Source: Ettlia oleoabundans
Lineage: Eukaryota; Chlorophyta; Chlorophyceae; Chlamydomonadales
Length of the DNA stretch: 11,485 nucleotides
NCBI GenBank assembly: GCA_019693395.1
Contig: JAAMXP010006046.1
Coordinates: 6,381-17,865 of the forward strand
Direction: 5' to 3'
Position numbers and translations under genes: made by a program. The notes beneath the pieces were generated by a model. That model did not search any database, was not told the origin of the DNA, and saw nothing but the letters and a program-made list of their open reading frames with translations. Shown here piece by piece: positions 1 to 7,620 of the stretch. The first letter of the stretch is position 1; each line of letters opens with the position of its first letter.

Positions 1-182
1 CCTGGCAAGAAACGGGGCTGGTGGTGTACAAGTGTAGGGAGCGAGTTCATTCCTAGGTAGTGAGTCGTGGTCAGGCACGACACAACGTGGCAGACTGCCC
101 AGCTTGTATGCCAACTGGGGCATAAGCACAGAAGAATCCTGCTGCTGTGTGCTGGCGACGAGCGATTTCGCTTGCGTTGACA
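1..182. other. Region downstream of the Yippee gene
   Basis: These 182 bases lie beyond the stop codon of the minus-strand Yippee gene and should hold at least part of its 3' untranslated region. I see no convincing coding exon on either strand and no minus-strand TGTAA poly(A) signal, so the transcript may end outside the window. Confidence 0.5.
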
Positions 183-1270
183 TTACCAGGACCCCTCCTT
201 CTGCACCTTGGCCTGCACAGGAGCAGGTGAGAGGATTGGCATATGCCAGCCCACTAAAGTGCCAGTGGGTTGGCCCCCGAGTGCGCAAGTTAGTAGGCTG
301 CATGCACCATGTGCCAGGGAGCTCACCTTTTCTAGGATGAACTTTCCCTCTTTGTATTTTTGGCTCTCCTCGTATGCTACCTGCACAGCATAGCAAATGT
401 GAATAACATGTGATAAGGAGGAGTATCGGCTCAACGTGCCACAAGCACGGCCTATGGCTCAACAGTTTAGCACTGGCACTTGGGCGATGGCGGCGGCGGC
501 TGTACCACCTAACCACGATTGGTGCTTACCTCATACTTCCAGCCCAGCACGCTGTTGCAGGTGATGCAGTAGCAGTCACACACCGTGTGCAGGCCTGTGA
601 TAAGCATGCGGTCCTCACGTGGGCCCAGCGTGACATTCACACTGCAAGCAGCAGCGAATGGAGGCAGCAGGAAGCAGAATGGCCACAGAAAACGGCAACA
701 GGAGATGGCAACCAGGTCTGGAAATGCATACTTTTGGTAATTCTGCATGCAGAAAGTGAAGTAACAGTTCCAGAATGCAACATAGAGCAAACGTCCCTGC
801 CAAAGCAGGGACCTGCCTGCCTGCTTTGGCAGGCGGTGGCTGGGTATGGCTATTCTTGCAATATATGCCTGGTACAGCATGGCACAGAGGGACTCACACT
901 TCGCTGAACAAGTATGCACGACCATGCCGTCCTTGGAAGGCCTGCAGAGAAACGTGAACAAATGAATTGAGGCACTAGTGCCTGGCAGGCCGATATGAGG
1001 TTGAACATGCAGGTTCATATTTACTGGCTCCACCCGCCTGCCCGCGGCGCCGGCGCTCCCTGCCAAACCCCACCTTGCTGATCAACTGGCCGTGGTCGGT
1101 GCAGTGTGTCTTGCATTGACTGCATGTGTAGATTTTGTCGCCGGATAGGTACTGCAGGGGGGCGGCAGGAGGAGGGGGAGCGGGGGAGGTGAGCGTGTTT
1201 CACCTGGGGAGCATGTTTTCAGGCCTGGCCTTCTCGCCATGCAGCCCACCTGCTTAAATAGCACCCCCAT
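183..1270 (-). CDS. YPEL: Yippee-like zinc-binding protein (YPEL family), complete, six exons
   Basis: Minus-strand exons, in transcript order: 1270-1250, 1151-1074, 941-898, 641-530, 380-327, 212-183. They sum to 339 nt, or 112 residues plus TAA. All junctions are GT-AG and phase-consistent. The product starts MGVLF, as plant Yippee proteins do, and carries the family's defining spacing C17-x2-C20-x52-C73-x2-C76, which binds one zinc. Other family hallmarks are GRAYLF (residues 40-45), VVNV (48-51), [12 protein letters not shown] (57-68), LGWKYE (80-85) and [13 protein letters not shown] (90-102). The length is normal for YPEL proteins (about 100-130). Yippee proteins adopt a beta-tent fold like that of cereblon and Mis18; their cellular role is poorly known, with some members placed in nuclear or E3-ligase-linked complexes. 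The first exon codes for only seven residues and the last for nine plus the stop. The gene is divergent from the SWSAP1-like gene. Start, stop and all splice sites look sound; cDNA would confirm the two tiny terminal exons. Confidence 0.95.
796..833. repeat. Perfect 14-bp inverted repeat in a Yippee intron
   Basis: The arms CCTGCCAAAGCAGG (796-809) and CCTGCTTTGGCAGG (820-833) are exact reverse complements separated by a 10-bp spacer. Each arm is itself a small palindrome (CCTGC..GCAGG) and the spacer repeats CCTGC again. It lies in the 256-bp intron 642-897 of the Yippee gene and would fold into a stable hairpin in the RNA. I see no target-site duplication or terminal element structure, so I do not call it a transposon. 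Confidence 0.85.
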
Positions 1271-1658
1271 AGGCGCAAATCCTGGATTGCGAGGGGCCCA
1301 GGGCAGAGCGCTGACAACGAGGGCGCCTTGGTGAAGGTTTTTGGGTCTGAAACGTCGCGGTATGGGCGGCAGTGCGCCGCAGGAGGCGGATTTGTTGACT
1401 CGGGGTGTGCGGTAGAATCCTCAGCCAGTGACGCTTCAGAGCGGGTGAAGAGCGCCACCTCAGCAGTTCTCTCGGAACCATATTAGAAACATTTAAGAGC
1501 TGGAGTGACCGCGAAATTCGATAGATGTCCAACTTCAGAGCCAGCTGGGCTGTGAGCAGCCGTATGGAGGCTTCCGGCACTGCATCTTCAATTGCTTTGG
1601 AGCTCATAAAAGCGTGAATGTGTGCATAATAGTGCCGTAGAGGCGCACCCTGACATAC
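1271..1658. promoter_or_regulatory. Divergent promoter region between the Yippee and SWSAP1-like genes
   Basis: These 388 bp separate the two start codons and must hold both 5' untranslated regions and both promoters. I see no clear TATA box; an A/T-rich stretch near 1483-1500 and CATAAAAG near 1605 are the only weak candidates. A tiny upstream ORF (ATG at 1618, stop at 1627-1629, three codons) precedes the SWSAP1-like start. An in-frame TAG at 1638-1640 supports 1659 as that gene's first Met. Confidence 0.55.
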
Positions 1659-3047
1659 ATGCATCTAGCAGATCTCCTGGGCTATGCCGCCGAGGCACAC
1701 CCGAAGTTGCGGCAGCAGCTGGTGGCGCTCCCAGCCTTCCCGCCCGCCACCCGCCACTGCCTGCTGAGCGGGCCAGACCGCAGCGGGAAAACATCGCTGC
1801 TCTTTCATGCCGCACTTGCAGCAGCGCGAGAGGGACAAGAGGTGCTGCTGCTGTGCCGGAGGTGTGTGGTTGTTTTGGTACGGGGTTGATCAAGAGGAGC
1901 ATATCTTGCATGGGCCTCGCTCTGCATGGTAGCAACAAGCGCCCTCCCTATATGCAGGGAGAAATTAGAGCATACACCGCCCCTCCTGCCCGAGGGCGTC
2001 TCTATTTCTGATCCCGCCTGGCAACACGTGCACATCAAGTATGTGGCTAATGGTGGGTGCGCCAGCAACAGGCTGGCAAGCGTGCTTCGTCGACATGGCC
2101 CTGCTGCCTTGCAGCCAAGCTGCTGTGCCTTAAAACATGTCTACAACACGACAACACTTTCAACAGCTGATCTCCACCAGAAATCTCCCCTCCGCCGCTC
2201 GCGGCGCTTGGTCCGCTGCAGGGGTGGATCTGCTGCGCTACGTGTCGCTCATCCATGCGCTACCCTGGGGCCCCCCCGCCCTGCTGCTGGTCGATGACCT
2301 CCAAGCCTTGGCAGAACTCCCGGCTGGCGACCGCCCCCGCCCGCGCGACATGGCGCTCTGCCGCATTCTCGCCTCGTTGCATGAAGCTGCGGTGAGGCCA
2401 ACGCTGTCTTGGTGGGAAGGCAGCGTGTGTGTCGGAGGGTAAGGATGGGTTCTTCTTGTTGTTGGGATAGAGGTAGGACTTATGCAGCGGGCAGCGAGGG
2501 GGAACATACATTTAGAAGTGACTGGAGGGTGGAGCCTACACTACTGCAACCTTCTGTTTACTTCTGTGTTCCTGCCAACTCACACAGTTTGTGCTCCTGT
2601 TGCTGGCGTGATCGTTGTCTCGCAGAATGTGATCTCTCTACTCAGGGGCAGCCCTTGCCAGCTGGTTGTGAGCGACAGCAGCCACGCAGAGGGGCCCCGC
2701 CTGCTGTACATTCTACAGCGCTGGCTCCCACTAGTGTTGCACATTCGTCGTAAGTGCTCGGCACTGGCACATGCGTCCTTTTGCTATTGTGCATGGGGTT
2801 GAATGTGTGCTGCTCAGCTGCAGTCTGCATTTCCAGCGCATTCATGCCAGATGTGTGGCCTTGGCCATGGGACAGGCACACAAATCACACCTAAATTGCT
2901 CCTGCTGCAGCGACTGGTCAGGCTCATGCGCTGGCCCTGCTCAACCCGCGGCCAGAAATTCCACCTGCCTGCCGTGCGCAGCTGCGCTTCTCGCTCAGGC
3001 ATGGAGCACTTACACTGGAGGGTTTGCACCCAGGGCTGTGTTGGTGA
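1659..3047 (+). CDS. SWSAP1: SWSAP1-like RecA-fold ATPase (putative SWS1 partner), complete, five exons
   Basis: Exons 1659-1861, 1958-2038, 2181-2391, 2626-2749 and 2911-3047 give 756 nt, or 251 residues plus TGA. All introns are GT-AG; competing acceptors (for example before 2167 and 2588) produce stops or frame breaks. The ATG at 1659 is the first after an in-frame TAG (1638-1640). A Walker A motif GPDRSGKT is at residues 38-45 and a Walker B motif LLLVDD at 129-134. The residues after Walker A (SLLFHAALAAAREGQEVLLL) and the segments LHEAA and LLYILQRWLPLVL match the layout of animal SWSAP1, a protein of similar size (about 230 residues). SWSAP1 pairs with the SWIM-domain protein SWS1 (ZSWIM7) in a Shu-type complex that promotes Rad51 filament assembly in homologous recombination. 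The basis is visible motif order and my memory of the family, not an alignment. A diverged Rad51 paralogue or other RecA/RadA-like ATPase is the main alternative; the short length and missing N-terminal HhH domain favour SWSAP1. There is no signal peptide or membrane segment, so it is presumably nuclear. Confidence 0.8.
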
Positions 3048-3211
3048 TTGAGCACACTGCCCCCGCCTCTCCCTCAACCACTCGCACGCCACCCCATATC
3101 ATTAACGAACTGCAATGTATCAGGCATGTGTGCACTACCACCAAGTTGAGCCTGGCTCTGCTTTTTCCCAACCTGTACACTTTCTCCCAGTATACACAAC
3201 CTGAACACTAT

Positions 3212-3239
3212 TGCCAAGTTACAAATGCCAAGTTACAAA
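3212..3239. repeat. 14-bp tandem duplication
   Basis: TGCCAAGTTACAAA occurs twice in direct succession (3212-3225 and 3226-3239). Each copy carries TTACA, which is TGTAA on the minus strand. The duplication therefore doubles a possible poly(A) signal of the minus-strand DGAT2-like gene. Confidence 0.85.
3219..3237 (-). promoter_or_regulatory. Two candidate TGTAA poly(A) signals for the DGAT2-like gene
   Basis: TTACA at 3219-3223 and 3233-3237 reads TGTAA on the minus strand. TGTAA is the usual near-upstream poly(A) element of green algae. These are the first such sites downstream of the DGAT2 stop at 3785-3787 and imply a 3' untranslated region of about 550-570 nt, which is normal for chlorophytes. 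A pentamer occurs often by chance, so this is only a candidate. Confidence 0.35.
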
Positions 3240-3690
3240 TGAATCCAGCCCTCGACACCAGCAGGATTGTGAGGGAGTGTTGCCAGGGATTGGTACTAGG
3301 ACGTGTGCGATTGCCCTGGACGATGGCTGGGATGCACGTGATATTAGGATGAAGTGATAAAAAGGGGAGGTTCAGTTGGAGGCACAATGGTACCCTGCTT
3401 CAGTAGTGGAGAATATACACGCAGCATAAGTGGTTGAAGGGGGGCAGCAAGGGGGGTTGGGAGCAAAGCACACCAATGTCACACGTTCTCTAGGTGCCGC
3501 GTCATTGGCCAGCGACAGCTCGACTCGCAAGCAAGCGCTCAGCATAATCCAATATGAAACAGCACCAATGTCGAAAATTTGGTTCGGGAAGGAAGCGAGG
3601 GATCTGTACAAGCTTGAGGGAAGCTGGGGCATTGGCGCATTTGAAGGGGTTGAGAATTTGTGGGGACCTGGCTGGCCAGGCCTCAGAGCA

Positions 3691-3695
3691 TGTAA
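3691..3695 (+). promoter_or_regulatory. Candidate TGTAA poly(A) signal for the SWSAP1-like gene
   Basis: This is the first TGTAA on the plus strand after the SWSAP1-like stop at 3045-3047, about 645 nt downstream. If used, this 3' untranslated region would overlap that of the facing gene by some 450-500 bp. Confidence 0.35.
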
Positions 3696-3784
3696 CAGCC
3701 GCATAAGATCCAAGGGCCTGCTGCAAGTATATTGTATCGCATGAATGTATGTTGAGTGGGATGGGCTGACTCACATGCGCCAGC

Positions 3785-6700
3785 TCAGCCCCGGGCAATC
3801 ACTAACTTGACATCCTGGTAGCCCGGGAAGTCCTTGGCATGTGTCTGCCACAGTTGCTCCAGAGCGGCGTAGAAGCGTGCGTGCAGGGCATCCACCTCAG
3901 CTTGGCTCGCCTGACCCTCAACCTCCAGCTCAGGCGCCTCAATGGGCTGGCCCACCACAAACCTGCATGAACCAACAACACAAACAGCAGTAAGTGAAGA
4001 TGGGTGGCATCGGGTGAAAGATGATGCAGCACATCTGCGGGTGTTCCGAGTTGTGGGCACTGCATCCCAGACTCAACCTGTGCAGACGCAGGCATGAAGC
4101 TGCGCTCAGCTGCAGGCAAGCTGCAAATCACTTGCACTCACTTGAGGTGCGTGGGGGCAGGCAGCGGCAGGCCCCAGCGGCCGCCGATGACAAATGGAAC
4201 AGGGAAGCTGCAGGCAATGTGGCAGCCACACAACCAAAGTTCACAACACTGCCTCAGTCTTCCAGCAAGATGTATCAGTAAGCTCCTCAGGGCATCCTCC
4301 GCTGCAAGGGCAGTTGAGAAGCATGCAGCAGTGCCAGCAAATGCATGCAGACCACGCGGTTACACCATCGCTTCGCCTCACCCCAGCTTCTTGGTGCACC
4401 AGCGCTGCAGTGAGGGCCACTCAATCAAGTTGTGCAGGCTGTCCGCCTCGCCCAGCACCAGCATTGGGACCAGCGCTGCCCCTTGCTGCAGGGCAATGCG
4501 CACAAAGCCTGCAGGACAGCGCAAAGGTAGGTGGGGGCTGGGTCAGGCCACGGCCAGGGCGACAGACGGATATGATCATGGATGCGGATGTACCAGGGCA
4601 ATTTTGAGGGCCCAGCAAGCTGCAAAGCACATGACCTTTAAACACACCAGCCAAGTATGCCATGAAGTACCGGAAAGCCCGCTCCCCTCTGTCCCTGTTG
4701 TGCTACTTCGTGCTCCCATTACGCACCCTTGTGCCCCGCATAGACGGTATACTCCTTGTGGCGGTGCAGCCTGTTGGTGAGGCACATCTCCGCCTGCCCC
4801 CCGGGGCAGATGAGCACGGCACGGCGTTCCCGCAGCGTGTGCTCAAACGTGCGGCGTGACACAATGCGCACGCCAAGCCACAGCACAATATCTGCAAGCA
4901 AGCGCCGCAGAGGAGCGAGGAACAGCCAAACAAAAGCAGTGAGTTAAGTCGGGTGAACAGTACCCCACCCAGAAAGCGTTGGGAACTGGAGGCGTAATGC
5001 AAAACAGAGCGAGCCGGCCAGCAAACAGGCAGTCAAGGCAGAGTGCTGTCCTACCCCGCAGCAGGGGCACGGTGACGCAGACGGAGGCGGTGAGGGTGAC
5101 TGGGTGCACGGGGATGAGTCGGCGGAAAGAGGGCATCAGGGGGATGTAGCCCGCCCCCAGCGGATACAGCCCGTGATGGACAAAGCCAAACACATAGCGC
5201 TTCTGCAGGTCAAACTGCTGGGCAGCCTCCTTGCCCCCGTCCAGCACCACCTCAAAGGAGCCTGCAAAGTGGTGCGGGGCAAAGTTGCACAGCATGAGTC
5301 TGCATAGCAGCACAAAGCTGCATGGCAAGCACTACCGTAATCAGCTTGCTGCCTGTAAGAGGCGTACCACATCAGCTGGCCCATCTAGCAGGGCAAATCG
5401 TGCGTTCAATTGCAACAAGCAGCTCACCCAGCCAAGCGGGAAGAAAGCGCTCCAGCTGATCTCCCAGCCATGACTGCAGCGCAGGCCACTCACGCCGGCC
5501 TGTGTGCTCCGGCTGCCCGAAGGCGGTGACGGAGTCTGCACAAGCAGAAACAAGTAACATGTCAGTCCCACACCATAAGTGCTGGTTGGGTGAAGGCACA
5601 GCCCAGCATGGTGGAAACACAAGGGGCTGCCGTGACCCCGCCACAACTTACAGTATACGAAGAGGCCTCCGGCCCAGAGAGCAGCCGCATGTGCGGTGGG
5701 CAGGACAATGAAGGTCAGTGCCGCCACAGCACAGAAGATATGCATCTGCATAAGTGCAGGGCGTTGGTGGGGGACAGTAAGGGCATTACTCAGCTGGTGT
5801 AGATAGCACAGGCACCACAAGTGCGTTGGAAGGGTAAAGCAGCCGGACTGGTCATCAGGAGCAGCATAGCATGGCAATGACCTTGTGCAGCTGCAGCCTC
5901 TGCCAAGCAGACAACCCACCGGCACATAGAGCATGGCGATGACGAGCACGTTGAGCAGACGCTCACGCAGGCCGGTTTTGCCCAGAGAAATTGATGGGCC
6001 TGATGCCATGTGCTTGGCCGCTTTCATCACTCTCTTCCCGCGGAAGGTGAGCAGCGACCCTGCCAGCAACAGCTCGCTAGTGAACATGATGGCACCGGCA
6101 GCCACAGCCCAGCATCGCACGCTGCGGCAAGGTGGAAATGGGTTACATTCAGTGCATGGTAGGACAGAACACAGCAAAGGGCAGGGCTGAGAGGCGAAAG
6201 CAATGGGGTTGGCCAGCGCAAGGGCAAGGGCAAGTGCACGAGCATGCAAGAAGTTTGCTCACCAGTAGGCGACCCCCGCCACTGCCTGCCACAGCAGGTA
6301 GATGATGGCAACCAGAGCGCCGGAGTACAGCGCCCAACCAAGCGCCTGCAGTGGAACGTTGCCAGAGTATCAGCCGGAGCACATGCCAGAGAGGCTTGCG
6401 GCATGGTTGCAAACAACGGGTCAAGTAGCCACCAACTATTGCACACAAACGCAGAACTGAATCTGCAGCGGCAACAACAACGCCGCCTGCCCACCCCACC
6501 TGCGCCAGCACAAAGGCCGTGCCGCCGCGGAAGGGCTGCCAGAAGCGCCAAGAAGAACAGGCGCAAGCGGCACGATCACTGCTGGCGGCTGCATCGGGGG
6601 CGCTATGGCGCAGGAAGCCAGCCAGGCCGTGCGTGGTGAAGGCACCACAGGTGACGCATGTTGCGGCCAGAGCGTAGTAGACCGCTCGGTGGCTGGCAGC

Positions 6701-7417
6701 TGGTAGAAACTCTGTGGCCAGCAGCAGAGCGCCGCCCAGCCCCACCCACAGCAGGCCAATCCCGATGACTATGTAGGCACGCGCTGTGCGGGATGGTAGC
6801 CGGCTGACGTCCCAGTAGAGGTGGCCGGTGCCGGCACGGAAGGCGCGGCCCAGCAGGCGTGGCGGATTAGCGCCTGGCTCAAACACGAGCAGTGCCTTGA
6901 GCTGGAACAGCAGCGCACAATAGGCACCCAGCGCCACCGCCGCAGAAAGCAGCTGGAAGTGCGCGGTAGGTTCAGCGCTGTGCCAGCGTGCCAGCAGCAC
7001 CGGCATCGCCACCAGAACAGCGCACAGCCAAAGCGCCTGCGAGGGGAAAGCGGGTGCCAGCATGCGGTGAGTTACCGCACGTGCGCCACCGGTTAAAGGC
7101 AACCACAGAGTCTGCCCAAAGGACATCAGCCTGTCTTTGAAGAGACAGACTGAGTGCAGCTTAGATGCAAGCAGCCTGAATCAACATGGACACCCCTAGC
7201 GACTCACAAAGGATAGCGCCTGCAGCACCATATGGCGCGGCCCGCCCGCAAGCACGAAGTCTAGCGAGGGGGCGGCAGGGCGGCGGGAGGGCGCCTTTGC
7301 AGGCTGGCGTGTGCATAGCGCAACCCCCAGGACATGGGCAACGGGTGTGGCGACTCCCGCAACGCCAAAGGCAGTCAGCAGGGCGTCTCCCGTGACCGCC
7401 GCCAGAACAGAAGTCAT
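3785..7417 (-). CDS. DGAT2: DGAT2-family acyltransferase with a multi-spanning N-terminal membrane domain, complete, eleven exons
   Basis: Minus-strand exons, in order: 7417-7208, 7036-6500, 6345-6263, 6121-5920, 5745-5652, 5535-5428, 5261-5055, 4891-4727, 4508-4382, 4207-4142, 3962-3785. They sum to 1977 nt, or 658 residues plus TGA; all junctions are GT-AG and in phase. Residues 412-658 are a DGAT2-type domain: RYVFGFVHHG (433-442) at the HPHG site, PLLRDIVLWLG (about 477-487), PGGQAEM (510-516), GFVRIALQQGAALVP (536-550) with LGE (554-556), GGRWG (586-590), VVGQPIE (602-608), then EVDALHARFYAALEQLW. DGAT2 enzymes transfer acyl-CoA to diacylglycerol in the ER to make storage oil; relatives (MGAT, wax synthases) act on other acceptors, so the substrate is not certain. 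Residues 1-375 hold about eight or nine hydrophobic segments (near 8-36, 68-88, 96-122, 157-179, 187-211, 242-275, 281-303, 330-372), far more than the usual one or two, and match no domain I recognise. The HPHG motif is replaced by VHHG, keeping the second His and the Gly. An in-frame ATG at 7567 would add 50 Arg/Ser-rich residues, so the start is open. Confidence 0.9.
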
Positions 7418-7437
7418 AACACACTTATCACCCCCGG

Positions 7438-7444
7438 TATATAA
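7438..7444 (+). promoter_or_regulatory. TATA box, probably of the SWI3-like gene
   Basis: TATATAA fits a plus-strand TATA box that would place transcription start near 7468-7475 and leave a 5' leader of about 150 nt before the ATG at 7621. On the minus strand it is only about 20 nt from the preferred DGAT2 ATG, too close to serve that start well. Confidence 0.45.
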
Positions 7445-7465
7445 CGAGGGTTGAACAGACCTTGT

Positions 7466-7506
7466 CGAGGCGGCAAATGTTGCGCCTCGGGAAAACTTCC
7501 GAGGCG
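7466..7506. repeat. Nested alternating inverted repeats (CGAGGCG / CGCCTCG / CGAGGCG)
   Basis: CGAGGCG occurs at 7466-7472 and 7500-7506, with its reverse complement CGCCTCG at 7483-7489 between them. Two mutually exclusive hairpins result. One is 7466-7489 (10-bp stem, one bulged G at 7472, loop ATG at 7477-7479). The other is 7485-7504 (8-bp stem, one bulged G at 7491, loop AAC). They sit just after the predicted start of the SWI3-like transcript, so they could act as paired protein sites in DNA or as structure in the 5' leader. Confidence 0.75.
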
Positions 7507-7620
7507 TCCTTGCTGGCACCTGGTGAGACTGGCGGAGCCAAACCCCATCGGAGCGCGATCGGCGCATCTATACTGTTTTGCTGCGGCAGGTCAGTCTTGT
7601 CGGCTGCCGCGGGCGGCAAG

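Larger units (their letters stand above)
3048..3784. other. Convergent 3' intergenic region
   Basis: This 737-bp stretch lies between the stop codons of the SWSAP1-like gene (plus) and the DGAT2-like gene (minus). It contains open frames of up to about 115 codons on both strands (for example 3430-3744 plus and 3372-3713 minus), but none shows a recognisable motif or domain. I read the region as two facing 3' untranslated regions. Candidate poly(A) signals and a short tandem duplication are listed separately. Confidence 0.6.
7418..7620. promoter_or_regulatory. Compact divergent promoter between the DGAT2-like and SWI3-like genes
   Basis: These 203 bp separate the preferred start codons of the two genes. 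The region holds a plus-strand TATATAA and a cluster of inverted repeats, listed separately. It is also open in frame with the DGAT2-like protein up to an ATG at 7567 and with the SWI3-like protein from an ATG at 7477. Either coding sequence could therefore extend into it. Confidence 0.55.

Noticed and set aside
410..907. Open frame of 165 codons on the plus strand
   Set aside because: It lies antisense to the Yippee exons 530-641 and part of 898-941, has no domain or motif, and the minus-strand exons are proven by the conserved Cys spacing and family motifs.
509..1066. Single long minus-strand open frame of 185 codons taken as one unspliced gene
   Set aside because: Only its exon 530-641 part is Yippee sequence in frame. 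The rest reads through introns and misreads exon 898-941, and the spliced model restores the complete family sequence.
3372..3744. Open frames of about 105-115 codons on both strands in the convergent region
   Set aside because: No recognisable motif, no splice partners, and overlapping frames on both strands. They are best explained as chance ORFs in 3' untranslated regions.
7037..7159. Extra DGAT2 exon reading MSFGQTLWLPLTGGARA, with introns of 39 and 48 bp
   Set aside because: It needs two introns far shorter than any other here and one AAG acceptor. Splicing 7208 directly to 7036 gives a 171-bp GT-AG intron in phase 0, so this stretch is treated as intron.
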